A stretch of DNA of 64,000 bases from Bacteroidales bacterium UBA4772 (GTDB taxonomy: Bacteria > Bacteroidota > Bacteroidia > Bacteroidales > VadinHA17). The translations under genes and the position numbers were made by a program. The stretch covers positions 101,963 through 165,962 of the forward strand of contig DHHM01000013.1 in NCBI GenBank assembly GCA_002403305.1. The letters are read 5' to 3'. Of the stretch, positions 41,997 through 51,180 are shown piece after piece. Every line of letters begins with the position of its first letter. The stretch's first letter is position 1. Below the pieces are notes generated by a model. The model was given only the letters and a program-made list of their open reading frames with translations, was not told where the DNA came from and ran no database searches.

Positions 41997-44399
41997 ATGT
42001 TCACTCTCTTCAGAAAAGAGATCACAGGTTTTTTCAGCTCCCTGACGGGATACATCGTCATGATCGTATTCCTCCTGGCAAACAGCTTCATAATGTGGGT
42101 GATGCCAGGCCAATGGAACCTGCTTGACAGCGGATATGCGGGACTGGATACCCTTTTCGTGCTCTCACCATGGCTCTTCCTCTTCCTGGTGCCTGCCGTA
42201 ACCATGAGACTCTGGTCGGAGGAGCGGCGGTCAGGAACCATCGAGCTGCTTTGGTCGCGCCCGGTAGGCGACGGCAGGATAATCTACGGCAAGTTTCTGG
42301 CCTCGGTGACACTGGTGCTGATATCACTTCTGCCGGCAACCCTGTTCGTCATCTCAGTATGGGTTCTGGGAGAGACACCCGGCAACCTTGACAGGGGAGG
42401 GACAGCAGGTTCATTCACAGGCCTCCTGCTGCTTGCCGCAGTCTACTCTGCCATCGGCCTCTTTGCGTCATCACTGACGGAGAACCAGGTTGTGGCCTTC
42501 ATCCTGGCTGCTCTCCTCTCCTTTATAATGTTCACCGGCTTTGACTCCCTCTCCCTTCTGCCAGGATTCTCCTCTGCAGGTGAACAGGTAGCCCGGATAG
42601 GCATCAACGAACACTATAAATCGATCAGCAGGGGCGTGCTTGACATACGTGACATTGCTTATTTTATCTTCGTGGCGGTGCTCTTCAATGAGGCAGCAAG
42701 GTTATCCCTGCGCCGCAGTACCGTGAAGAGACCGCTGCTGATCATCGCGGCCACAGCCGCTGTTTGCCTGCTGGCCTCACTCCTGCACCTGAGGGTTGAC
42801 CTGACGGAAGACCGTCGCTTTACCCTTGCGGAGCCTACAAGGAAGATACTGAAGGAGCTCGACAGAGATGTAAGGATAGATATCTATCTCGACGGAGAGA
42901 TGCCCGTCGGTTTCAGGAAGCTGAGACGCAGTGCCGCCCAGTATCTCGACGAGTTCCGCATTGCCTCCGGGAGAAGGATATCATACGACTTCATAAACCC
43001 GTCAGCATCATCCGATGCCGCTACAAGGGAGAAACTCCACGGTGAGCTGATCAACTCCGGGCTCGTGCCTGTGAACGTTATGGCTTCCGACGGTGAGGGC
43101 GGCAGAACTCAGAAACGGATATTCCCGTCACTCACCGTCGCTTCCGGTGAGACCGTCATCCCGGTTAATTTCCTGAGAAACAACCCCTCATTGCCTGCTG
43201 AGGTAAACCTGCTTCATTCTACTGAAGGACTTGAATATGAGATCATCAGGGCTGTTGCAACAGCCACCTCGGACACCGTGCACCGGATAGCCTTCATCGA
43301 GGGCCACGGTGAGCTTGATGAGATAAGTGTGGCGGACCTGACACTGGAGCTTGCCAAGTTCTATAACATCGACAGGGGAGTGATAGGAGGCAAGCCCGGC
43401 ATAATTGATGATTATGCTGCTATTGTCATAGCCGCGCCGAAGGAACGCTTTGATGAGAAGGACAAGTTCATTATTGACCAGTACATCATGAACGGCGGAC
43501 GGGTCATGTGGCTGGCAGAGGAGGTGGCTGTCAATGCCGACAGCCTGACGGCAGGCGCAACGGTAGCCCTATATCAGCCTCTCTCCTTCAGTGACATGCT
43601 CTTCCGGTACGGGGCAAGGATCAACCCTGTCATCATCCAGGATGCCGACTGTATGCTGATTCCGCTAAAGATTACAAACCCCGGCGGGGAGGCACAGTAT
43701 GTCCCTGCACCGTGGGTCTATTATCCTCTACTGCGCCCCTCGCAGAGCCACCCCATAACCCGCAACCTGAACAGGGTCAAGGCTGAATTTGCCGGTACTC
43801 TTGATACCGTGGGGCGCGATCCGGCAGTAAGAAAGAGTATTCTTCTGACAACCTCAGGTGAGACGCGTATTGTCACACCCCCGGCCCTGATATCGCTTGA
43901 GGAGGCAGGGGAGAGAATGCCGCCGGAGATGTTCACCGCCGGAGAAAAGAGCGTGGCAGTGTTGCTCGAGGGCACCTTCAGCTCGGTATTCGAGAACAGG
44001 ATGACTGAAAGCATCATGGGGGAGGAGGGCGGGGAGCCGCTGACCCGCAGCAAACCGACGAGGATGATAGTTATTGCCGACGGTGACATCATCCGTAATG
44101 ACATCAGCTGGTCAGGAGGAGCACCCGAACCACTCACGCTCGGGCTCGACAGGTATACGATGCAGATCTTCGGCAACAAGGATTTTCTTGTGAATTGCAT
44201 TAATTACCTGGTTGAGGACAACGGCCTGACGGAGATGCGCTCAAGGGAGATAAAGCCAAGGCTGCTCGACCAGTCGAGGATCAGGAGCCAGAGACTGCTG
44301 TGGCAGCTGTTTAATACAATCCTGCCCGTATTGCTGATAATCATGGCAGGAGTGGCCTATAACAGGCTCAAGCAGAGACATTACAGGAGAGTGAAATAA
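41997..44399 (+). CDS. GldF-GldG fusion (gliding-associated ABC transporter)
   Basis: 800 residues. Residues ~1-240 are the ABC-2 type permease GldF, six membrane segments (MWVMPGQWNLL, WSEERRSGTIELLWSRP). At ~245-265 begins GldG: a membrane segment, DLTEDRRFTLAEPTRKILKEL, a long extracytoplasmic region with FIEGHGELDE, and a final membrane segment LPVLLIIMAGVAYNRL. In most Bacteroidota gldF and gldG are separate adjacent genes; here they are one frame with no stop between. The ATPase GldA is not in the window. Such transporters occur in gliding and non-gliding species, so motility cannot be concluded. Confidence 0.85.
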   Translation: MFTLFRKEITGFFSSLTGYIVMIVFLLANSFIMWVMPGQWNLLDSGYAGLDTLFVLSPWLFLFLVPAVTMRLWSEERRSGTIELLWSRPVGDGRIIYGKFLASVTLVLISLLPATLFVISVWVLGETPGNLDRGGTAGSFTGLLLLAAVYSAIGLFASSLTENQVVAFILAALLSFIMFTGFDSLSLLPGFSSAGEQVARIGINEHYKSISRGVLDIRDIAYFIFVAVLFNEAARLSLRRSTVKRPLLIIAATAAVCLLASLLHLRVDLTEDRRFTLAEPTRKILKELDRDVRIDIYLDGEMPVGFRKLRRSAAQYLDEFRIASGRRISYDFINPSASSDAATREKLHGELINSGLVPVNVMASDGEGGRTQKRIFPSLTVASGETVIPVNFLRNNPSLPAEVNLLHSTEGLEYEIIRAVATATSDTVHRIAFIEGHGELDEISVADLTLELAKFYNIDRGVIGGKPGIIDDYAAIVIAAPKERFDEKDKFIIDQYIMNGGRVMWLAEEVAVNADSLTAGATVALYQPLSFSDMLFRYGARINPVIIQDADCMLIPLKITNPGGEAQYVPAPWVYYPLLRPSQSHPITRNLNRVKAEFAGTLDTVGRDPAVRKSILLTTSGETRIVTPPALISLEEAGERMPPEMFTAGEKSVAVLLEGTFSSVFENRMTESIMGEEGGEPLTRSKPTRMIVIADGDIIRNDISWSGGAPEPLTLGLDRYTMQIFGNKDFLVNCINYLVEDNGLTEMRSREIKPRLLDQSRIRSQRLLWQLFNTILPVLLIIMAGVAYNRLKQRHYRRVK

Positions 44400-44525
44400 A
44401 TTTGTTTGAGGGAAAGATATTTTTTTGTAATATTGATAAGCCGGTTTACAAAGCAGACTATGCACATAATCAGTGATTTGCAGGTCTGAAACGGGGCAAT
44501 GTGATGTAACTTAAAAACTGACAGT

Positions 44526-45656
44526 ATGAAATTTGTTGTATCAAGCACAGAACTTCTCGGTCATCTGCAGGCGATAAGCAGGGTGATCAGCACTAAAAAT
44601 ACACTGCCGATCCTGGATAACTTTCTATTCAATATCAGTGGCAATGACCTTGAAATTACTGCCTCTGACCTTGAGTCGACCCTTATTACAAGGATGAGGC
44701 TTGACAATATCACGGGAAGTGGCACAATAGCACTGCAGGCCAGGATATTGCTTGATACCCTTAAGGAGTTCCCCGAACAGCCGCTCACATTTGATATCAA
44801 CACTGACACCATGGCGGTAGTCATAAACTCCGAGAACGGCCGCTTCAGTATTGTGGGCCAGAACGGAATTGACTTCCCCGTGCTGCCGGTGATAAAGACT
44901 GAAAAGCGCTTCAGTTTCAATCTGCCGGCCGATGTGCTGCTGTCAGGTATATCCAGGACACTGTTTGCCACCGCCGATGACGAGCTCCGCCCGGTGATGG
45001 GGGGTATACTGGTTGAGGCATCGACAGAGAAGCTCACCTTCGTGGCCTCAGATGCACATAAGCTGGTGAGATACCAGAGGAGCGACGCCAGGGCTGATGA
45101 CACTGCCTCCTTTATCCTTCCAAAGAAACCCGCATCGCTCCTCAAGAATATCCTTCCAAGGGAGAGCGGTACCGTCTCGGTGGAGTTCGACGACAGAAAC
45201 GCCTTCTTTACCCTGTCGGACTACAAGGTGGTCTGCCGTCTTGTGGAAGGCAACTATCCGAATTACAATTCTGTCATCCCTAAGAGCAACCCCCGCAAGG
45301 TGCGTGTTGACAGGCTGGAACTCTACAACATACTGCGCAGGGTCTCCGTCTTTTCAAACCAGGCAAGCAACCTCGTGAAGCTTCAGTTCAGCCCGAACCA
45401 GATAACCGTCTCGGCACAGGATGTCGACTTCTCGATCTCGGCATATGAACGTCACAAGTGCCTATATGAGGGTGACGATATGGAGATCGGGTTCAAATCT
45501 GTCTTTCTGATAGAGATTCTGTCGAACATAACATCACAGGATGTCATTATTGAGCTCGCCGACCCGACAAGGGCAGGACTCTTCCTGCCGTCGGATACAG
45601 ACAATGAGGATGAGGATCTCCTCATGCTGCTGATGCCAATGATGATCAACGCCTGA
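44526..45656 (+). CDS. dnaN: DNA polymerase III beta sliding clamp
   Basis: 376 residues with the three-domain clamp layout and conserved segments ISTKNTLPILDNFLF, RPVMGGILVE, FVASDAHKLVR and LVEGNYPNY. It forms the ring that tethers replicative polymerase to DNA. It does not lie next to dnaA or recF here. It is followed 13 bases later by an exonuclease gene, probably co-transcribed. Confidence 0.96.
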   Translation: MKFVVSSTELLGHLQAISRVISTKNTLPILDNFLFNISGNDLEITASDLESTLITRMRLDNITGSGTIALQARILLDTLKEFPEQPLTFDINTDTMAVVINSENGRFSIVGQNGIDFPVLPVIKTEKRFSFNLPADVLLSGISRTLFATADDELRPVMGGILVEASTEKLTFVASDAHKLVRYQRSDARADDTASFILPKKPASLLKNILPRESGTVSVEFDDRNAFFTLSDYKVVCRLVEGNYPNYNSVIPKSNPRKVRVDRLELYNILRRVSVFSNQASNLVKLQFSPNQITVSAQDVDFSISAYERHKCLYEGDDMEIGFKSVFLIEILSNITSQDVIIELADPTRAGLFLPSDTDNEDEDLLMLLMPMMINA

Positions 45657-45669
45657 GAAGAGTAACGAT

Positions 45670-46440
45670 ATGGAGCTTAACCTCAGGAAACCCCTGGTCG
45701 TCTTTGATCTCGAGACCACGGGAGTAAACATCGCTGCTGACCGCATTGTGGAGTTTGCCGCGCTCAAGGTGTCACCTGGAGGAGCGGAAGAGTGGCTGAC
45801 CATGAGACTCAATCCGGGTATCCCGATCTCCCCGGAAGCGACACGCGTACACGGGATCACTGACGCAGACGTGGCTGATGCTCCGCACTTCCGTGACGTG
45901 GCACGCAAGATAGCTGCGTTCGTTGAAGGATGCGACCTTGCCGGCTTCAACTCGATGAAGTTTGATATACCAATACTCTGCGAGGAATTCCTGAGAGTGA
46001 ATGTCGATTTTGACCCAGCCCGCCACAGGTATGTTGACGTGCAGGTGATCTTCCATAAGAAAGAGCAGCGAACACTCAGCGCCGCCTATAAGTTCTACTG
46101 TAACATGGAGATGGAAAATGCCCACAGCTCAAAGGCCGATACGGCAGCAACATATGAGATACTGAAAGCACAGCTCGACAGGTATCCTGACCTGGAGAAT
46201 GATATCGAGAAGCTCTCGGTCTTCAGTGCCTTCAACAACAATGCTGACCTCGCCGGCAGGATCATCTTCAACGAAGGCGGCACCGAGGTGTTCAACTTCG
46301 GCAAGCACAAGGGCAAACCGGTGGAGCAGGTCTTCAGGGAGGAGCCCTCATACTACTCGTGGATGATGAACGGTGACTTCCCCCTTAACACCAAGCAGGT
46401 TATCACCGCGATCAAACTGCGTTCGTTCGGCAAAGCCTGA
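45670..46440 (+). CDS. 3'-5' exonuclease, DnaQ/ExoX-like
   Basis: 256 residues. DEDDh exonuclease domain: FDLETTG at the N-terminus, VHGITDADV, AGFNSMKFDIPIL and HSSKADTAATYEIL with the final His and Asp. The last ~40 residues, FNFGKHKGKPVEQV...YYSWMM, are the short ExoX-type C-terminal domain. Being beside dnaN suggests a proofreading or repair role as a separate epsilon-like protein. Confidence 0.9.
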   Translation: MELNLRKPLVVFDLETTGVNIAADRIVEFAALKVSPGGAEEWLTMRLNPGIPISPEATRVHGITDADVADAPHFRDVARKIAAFVEGCDLAGFNSMKFDIPILCEEFLRVNVDFDPARHRYVDVQVIFHKKEQRTLSAAYKFYCNMEMENAHSSKADTAATYEILKAQLDRYPDLENDIEKLSVFSAFNNNADLAGRIIFNEGGTEVFNFGKHKGKPVEQVFREEPSYYSWMMNGDFPLNTKQVITAIKLRSFGKA

Positions 46441-46447
46441 CAACCTT

Positions 46448-47059
46448 ATGAAGATTATCTGCGTAGGTCTGAACTACCGGAAGCATGCTGCCGAGATGAA
46501 CCGTCCGGAGCCCGCTGAGCCAATGATCTTCCTCAAGCCCGACTCGGCGATTCTCAAAAAGAACAAACCCTTCTTTATCCCTGACTTCTCATCCGATGTC
46601 CAGTATGAGGCGGAGATAGTACTCCGCATCTCGAAGCTGGGGAAAGGAATAGCAGTGAAGTATGCGGAGCGTTACTACGACGCCCTGACCGTGGGGATAG
46701 ATTTTACCGCCCGTGACCTCCAGAGCAGGTTCTCCCGGGAGGGACACCCGTGGGAGCTCTCGAAGACCTTTGACGGTTCGGCGCCACTGGGGACTTTCGT
46801 TCCGAAAGAGAAGTTTGCCGGCATGAGGGATATAAACTTTACCCTGGAGATAAACGGCACTGTGAGGCAGAATGGCAATACTTCAGACCTGATATTTTCT
46901 TTTGATGAGATAATATCTTACGTATCAAAGTTCTATACCCTGAAAACGGGTGATCTCATCTTCACCGGCACACCCTCCGGCGTCGGTCCGGTATCCAGCG
47001 GTGACAACCTCGTTGCCAGGCTGGAGGGGGAGACGGTACTCGATTTCTTCGCCAGGTAA
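46448..47059 (+). CDS. fumarylacetoacetate-hydrolase family protein
   Basis: 203 residues from MKIICVGLNYRKH, starting seven bases after the exonuclease gene. The longer frame to 46373 runs back into that gene and is unlikely. FAH-fold motifs: metal-binding Y-E-A-E-I-V-L, GIDFTARDLQ, KTFDGSAPLGTF and LIFTGTPSGVGPV. Family members hydrolyse or decarboxylate beta-diketo acids, and some are oxaloacetate decarboxylases; the substrate is not evident. The final 60 bases of the gene are duplicated just downstream. Confidence 0.88.
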   Translation: MKIICVGLNYRKHAAEMNRPEPAEPMIFLKPDSAILKKNKPFFIPDFSSDVQYEAEIVLRISKLGKGIAVKYAERYYDALTVGIDFTARDLQSRFSREGHPWELSKTFDGSAPLGTFVPKEKFAGMRDINFTLEINGTVRQNGNTSDLIFSFDEIISYVSKFYTLKTGDLIFTGTPSGVGPVSSGDNLVARLEGETVLDFFAR

Positions 47060-47130
47060 TGGCAATTGAGGTGACAACCTTGTCGGCTGGCTGAAGAGGG
47101 AGACGGTACTCGATTTCTTCGCCAGGTAAT
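47001..47130 (+). repeat. tandem duplication of the FAH gene 3' end
   Basis: Bases 47001-47060 recur at 47071-47130, a 70-base offset, with 54 of 60 positions identical; both copies end with the gene's stop codon. The second copy has no start and is a dead remnant. Confidence 0.9.
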
Positions 47131-47131
47131 T

Positions 47132-48895
47132 TCAGTTACAGCCGCCCATGATCCTTCCCACGGGATAGAGCCTTGTCCGTTTTTCCAGCTCTGAAGCCGG
47201 GGTGTGCTGATAAAGCCATTGCAACTGTTTGACAGGGTCTGCCGCCAGCTCAGCATCTTCGCTGCGCGCCTTGTCATAGGTTGCTCTCAGCACCGGGTCA
47301 CGGTCGAGAAGCTCCTTGAGATAACTCTCAAAGCCCCATACCGAATACCAGTCCTGCCCCTCAAGGAAAGAGTCGAAGAAGTTCCAGGCAAAGAAGCCTG
47401 ATTCGCTCTGTGGCTCAAGCATGGTCACGATGTATTTGTTTGCCCTCTGGTTAAGTGGAATGATAAAGTCCCCCTTCAAATACTGAACCTCCCGGGTCAC
47501 GGTGCGCAGCTTCACCTTGCTGTTGAAATAGTGCCCCTGTGTGGCTCTCCTGGCAGGCTCATAACTGTCGATGTAATAAGTCTCAAGAGTGAGAGTGGTG
47601 TCATTCTGCAGCTGGCGCATCTCCACACCGTTGGCGAGGAGACGCTCGATGACCTCCTCCCAGGCGAAGGGCACAATATATGCTTCGGGTGCCCTGACGG
47701 TCACGGCCGGCTTGAAATAGTTATAGTACCTGATGGTATCGGTATAGGGTCTGTCATGGTTGTATAACCCTGTCTTGCGACCCGTGATGGGAGAAGTGGC
47801 CTCCTCATACCTGTACCCGTGAAAGGCTACCAGGTCCCACCTCGTGGAGTCCTGCTCCCAGTCGATCACATACTCCCGTGCCGAGAGTGTTCGCCTGTTG
47901 GCTTCCTGCCTCAGCCTGAGTATCTTTTTGCTGTTTTCTGCCGTGTACCTGACCATCTCGCTGATGAACTGCAGTGTGCCCTTAACCCTCTGAGGGTAAG
48001 GTTTGTATACCAGCGTTTCGGTCATGAAGCCGAAGGAGTTGAAGAGTGCGGAATAGCCCGTTGAGTAGTAGGAGTGCTCATCAAAACCGATAATTGCCTT
48101 TATCTCCCCTCTCTCCGTATACTGTACATAGGGGACGATCTCATTGTTGTGCCTGGTGATCATACTGTTGTAGAGACCCGGCAGCATATCGTTGCGGAAG
48201 AACTGCTCCATCTCCGGATGCATCTTCTCAGGCCGGGTGGCAATGAGCGTCACCGTAAACTGGTGGTCAGACCCGTTAGTGGTGTGCGTGTCGAGGAAGA
48301 CATCAGGGTCAAGGTAACGGCATATCTCCGCAAAAGCCCTTGCATCGCGGGAGTCCTGCTTTGCAAAATCACGGTTCAGATCCAGGAACCTGTTATTGCG
48401 CCTGGCACCCTTCTCTTCGGGGCCGTTCTGGTTGATGCGCCAGTAGGGACTGCGGGCAAGAGTTCCACCGATATTATATACCGGTATTATTGCGACTACA
48501 CAGTTGCGGAGGTATCTCTTCATGCTGTTGCTGTCTGACAGAATATCAGCGGCAAACTGTGCGCTGGCATCAATGCCTTCGGGCTCCCCCGAATGAATGC
48601 CGTTGTTGATGAGTACTATGCTCTTTCCCTTTCTGCGTATCTCCTGCGGATCAAAGACCCTGTCGCCGGAGATGATAAACAGGTGAAGGGGTCTGCCTGC
48701 ATCTGTCATGCCCATCTCGAGGAGGGTGGCCTCAGGCCAGATGCTGTCGAGCCGGGCATAGAAACTGATGGTCTCATCATATGTAAGACTGATATTTTCC
48801 GAATACCTCAGCCGGGGGAGTGCCGTGTTATCCTGGGGCAGGAGCGGAGCTGCAATCATGAACAGAAGGAGGGAGAGGGTAAGTTTAATCATCAT
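47132..48895 (-). CDS. M14-family zinc metallopeptidase, secreted
   Basis: About 587 residues from the ATG at 48895, giving a signal peptide (KLTLSLLLFMIAAPLLPQ). The longer frame to 48970 would start inside the terminator region of the next gene. The zinc site is INNGIHSGEPEG (H-x2-E) with a downstream His in DTHTTNGSDHQ, and FLDLNRDF is present. It is a second M14 peptidase, distinct from the one at 16.9 kb. It adds to the peptide-degrading profile. Confidence 0.85.
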   Translation of the reverse strand: MMIKLTLSLLLFMIAAPLLPQDNTALPRLRYSENISLTYDETISFYARLDSIWPEATLLEMGMTDAGRPLHLFIISGDRVFDPQEIRRKGKSIVLINNGIHSGEPEGIDASAQFAADILSDSNSMKRYLRNCVVAIIPVYNIGGTLARSPYWRINQNGPEEKGARRNNRFLDLNRDFAKQDSRDARAFAEICRYLDPDVFLDTHTTNGSDHQFTVTLIATRPEKMHPEMEQFFRNDMLPGLYNSMITRHNNEIVPYVQYTERGEIKAIIGFDEHSYYSTGYSALFNSFGFMTETLVYKPYPQRVKGTLQFISEMVRYTAENSKKILRLRQEANRRTLSAREYVIDWEQDSTRWDLVAFHGYRYEEATSPITGRKTGLYNHDRPYTDTIRYYNYFKPAVTVRAPEAYIVPFAWEEVIERLLANGVEMRQLQNDTTLTLETYYIDSYEPARRATQGHYFNSKVKLRTVTREVQYLKGDFIIPLNQRANKYIVTMLEPQSESGFFAWNFFDSFLEGQDWYSVWGFESYLKELLDRDPVLRATYDKARSEDAELAADPVKQLQWLYQHTPASELEKRTRLYPVGRIMGGCN

Positions 48896-48922
48896 TAATG
48901 GTGTTTTCCGGAAAAGAGATAT

Positions 48923-48950
48923 AAAAAAAGCAAAAGTAAGGACTTTTGCT
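48923..48950 (-). terminator. intrinsic terminator of the HTH gene
   Basis: Read leftward: AGCAAAAGT, loop CCTT, ACTTTTGCT, followed by a run of T. A 9-bp stem plus U-tract, 27 bases after the stop of the small HTH gene, is a standard rho-independent terminator. Confidence 0.75.
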
Positions 48951-48976
48951 TTTTGTGGTTTCTTATGCAAGGAGAA

Positions 48977-49222
48977 TCAGTGTGACAGCATGCTCTCAGC
49001 AATGTCAAGCACTGTTGTGTCTTCTATGGTGACAATACCCCCTTCGGGCCCTTTTTCGATGTGGATCCCGGCACTCTGCCCACGGTCAAAGTTCCAGCCT
49101 CCAAAGTAGTTCCTGACGGTCTCCTCCGACATATCAAGCTTGTCGGCTATCTTTCTGATGCTACCGTCAGGTAGCTGGTCCTTGATCTTCCTCAACTGCG
49201 AAAAAGTAATTGTTCGTGCCAT
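48977..49222 (-). CDS. small helix-turn-helix DNA-binding protein
   Basis: 81 residues. An N-terminal helix-turn-helix is visible: SFSQL-type helix, then SIRKIADKLDMSEETVRNYFGG, where the second helix lies in a recognition position. The rest is short and acidic. It is a monocistronic unit with its own -7 box and intrinsic terminator. Regulator or nucleoid-type function is inferred; the target is unknown. Confidence 0.75.
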   Translation of the reverse strand: MARTITFSQLRKIKDQLPDGSIRKIADKLDMSEETVRNYFGGWNFDRGQSAGIHIEKGPEGGIVTIEDTTVLDIAESMLSH

Positions 49223-49247
49223 GATTTATCTTTTGGATATGTTTCTT

Positions 49248-49255
49248 CAAATATA
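49248..49255 (-). promoter_or_regulatory. -7 promoter element for the small HTH gene
   Basis: The minus strand reads TATATTTG (TAnnTTTG), 26 bases ahead of the ATG at 49222. Confidence 0.45.
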
Positions 49256-49310
49256 CTAAAAAATTATTGAAAAGATTATTTAAAAATCTCTTTAAGCTTA
49301 TTTTAACATT

Positions 49311-49781
49311 TTATGTTTCAATAGATTGAACCTCCCGAATGATATATATGTCATAATCACCCAGATATTCAAATCCCGCCTGCATGTATAGCCTTATGGC
49401 TTTCTCATTGCTCCTGTGAACCTCTAGTTTGACCTGGCACTTCTTCTGTCTTACTATCTTCAGTGTCTCCTCCAGCAGGAGGTGGGAGAGGCCTCTGCCC
49501 TGGCGGCGGGGTGTTATGCCAAAGTGATGCAGGTGCAACCGCCTGCCGTCGTATGTCAGCCATGAGGTGCCGATGATCTCTTCTGTAGGGCCTTCGCACA
49601 TCACCAGCATGACCCCTCCGATCTCAATGCTGCGTTCCACTGCAGCCTCATCGTCGCCTCTCTCCGGTCTGCTCAGCTCTGTGGCAGACCAGATCTCCAT
49701 GATGGAGGGGAAGTCGCCTTTCTGATAATGCCTGACGGTTATTGCATCCATCGTTTCAGGCTTTGCCTGATTCGACGACAT
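49311..49781 (-). CDS. GNAT-family N-acetyltransferase
   Basis: About 156 residues from the ATG at 49781 (MSSNQ); ATG at 49751 (MDAIT), just past the NfeD stop, is equally possible. GNAT motif A reads FGITPRRQGRGLSHLLLEE, with the acetyl-CoA loop R-x-x-G-x-G/A slightly varied, and LEVHRSNEKAIRLYMQAGFEYLG closes the fold. The acceptor is unknown. It is the last gene of the mqnA-nfeD-GNAT leftward run. Confidence 0.85.
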   Translation of the reverse strand: MSSNQAKPETMDAITVRHYQKGDFPSIMEIWSATELSRPERGDDEAAVERSIEIGGVMLVMCEGPTEEIIGTSWLTYDGRRLHLHHFGITPRRQGRGLSHLLLEETLKIVRQKKCQVKLEVHRSNEKAIRLYMQAGFEYLGDYDIYIIREVQSIET

Positions 49782-51180
49782 ATAGCTGTCCCTGCTCCTC
49801 TCTCCTGACAGTGATGGCTGCCCCCCTGGCAATAAAGCCTGTCTCTGCAACCGCCGGCCAGACATCACCGTCGATCATCACCTTGCCCGATGGGCGGAGG
49901 ACGGTATGGGCTGTGCCGCTGCTGCCCACCAGTGAGTGAAGCTTGACCTTGTCGAAGCTGACGAAGCCGTCGGCCTGGTTCACCGAGGTCTCCAGGGCCA
50001 GGCTGCCGAAGAGCCTGTTGGGAGCAAAGAGCTTCCTGGATAACCAGAGTGACAGGAAGAATGAGATAAATGTAGCCAGGACCACAATCGCAAAGGCTGC
50101 CAGCACCTCCCTTACGCCGTCCGTCGAGGGTCCGAACCTGAATACGATCTTGTCAATCATGACAAAGGCCAGCCCGGTGACTATGCCTATGACCCCCAGC
50201 ACGCCGGTGACCCCGAAGCCCGGGAAGGCAAATATCTCCAGCAGCACCAGTATGATGCCCAGGATGAAGATGATGAGATGCCAGTTTTCTGCGGCGCCCT
50301 CAAGATACATCGGGGCGAAATAGAGCAATGCGGCCACTGCCGCGGCAGCAAGCGGGAAGCCCACGCCGGGCGACTGCAGCTCGAAATATATGCCTCCGAT
50401 GATAAGTATGATGAGGAGTCCGGATACGGCAGGATTAACAAGCAGCATTATTAACTTGTCAACAGCTGAGAGCTTCAGCTCTTTGATATTGTAATTCTTG
50501 ATGCCGGCCATCTCCATAACCTGCTCGATATTCTCCGCTTCACCCTCGCTGAAGCCGTATTTGATGGCTTCCAGCGCCGTGAAGGTCAGTACCTGCCCGG
50601 TGTCAACGATGCTCTTCAGCACTATCGAGGGGTCAACCATCGCCTGGGCTATCTCCGGATCACGGTGCCATACCCATGTCGTATCCCCGTCCTTCACCAC
50701 CGGCTTTTTGCCGTGTGCCTCAGCCGTGGCTCTCATCATCCCGCGCATGAACGACTGGTACTTGTCGGGCATCTTCTGTCCTGTCTGGTCCACCACGGTG
50801 GCGGCGCCGATGCTGGCGCCGGGCCTCATGTAGATGCTGTCAGCAGCGATGGCGATCAGAGCGCCGGCAGAGATGGCCTGGTTGTCAATGAATACCAGCA
50901 CCGGAATACGATGGTTTAAGATCAGGGTGCGCATCGAATCGGCAATATCGACCTGACCACCGTATGTGTTCATGTGCAGCAACATGAAGTCGGCATCGAG
51001 CGAATCAGCCTCTACGAAACTCTTCTTGACACTGCGCCACAGCGGCGCCGCTATCATCTTGTCTATCTTAACCTTGTACACAAGGGTGGTGGTGTCGGGC
51101 CCAGACTGAGCCTTCATGCCTGTTGAAGCAGCGAAGGCGATTAACAGCAGGAGGGTGACTGTGACAGTAATTCTCTTCAT
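49756..51180 (-). CDS. NfeD-family membrane serine protease (ClpP-class)
   Basis: 474 residues: signal peptide, ClpP-like protease domain with Gly-rich NTYGGQ, the nucleophile Ser in QAISAGALIAIAADSI, and a candidate Lys in KMPDKYQSF. Four or five membrane segments (~255-385) and a C-terminal OB-fold NfeD domain (ALETSVNQADGF...KVMIDGDVWPAVAE) follow. This is the long NfeD form, often paired with a stomatin-like protein and thought to work in membrane quality control. No stomatin gene is seen next to it. It overlaps mqnA by four bases. Confidence 0.88.
   Translation of the reverse strand: MKRITVTVTLLLLIAFAASTGMKAQSGPDTTTLVYKVKIDKMIAAPLWRSVKKSFVEADSLDADFMLLHMNTYGGQVDIADSMRTLILNHRIPVLVFIDNQAISAGALIAIAADSIYMRPGASIGAATVVDQTGQKMPDKYQSFMRGMMRATAEAHGKKPVVKDGDTTWVWHRDPEIAQAMVDPSIVLKSIVDTGQVLTFTALEAIKYGFSEGEAENIEQVMEMAGIKNYNIKELKLSAVDKLIMLLVNPAVSGLLIILIIGGIYFELQSPGVGFPLAAAAVAALLYFAPMYLEGAAENWHLIIFILGIILVLLEIFAFPGFGVTGVLGVIGIVTGLAFVMIDKIVFRFGPSTDGVREVLAAFAIVVLATFISFFLSLWLSRKLFAPNRLFGSLALETSVNQADGFVSFDKVKLHSLVGSSGTAHTVLRPSGKVMIDGDVWPAVAETGFIARGAAITVRREEQGQLYVVESGKA

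Noticed and set aside
48931..48938. Minus-strand TACTTTTG as a promoter for the M14 gene
   Set aside because: It is part of the stem of a good intrinsic terminator for the upstream gene, so the match is probably incidental.
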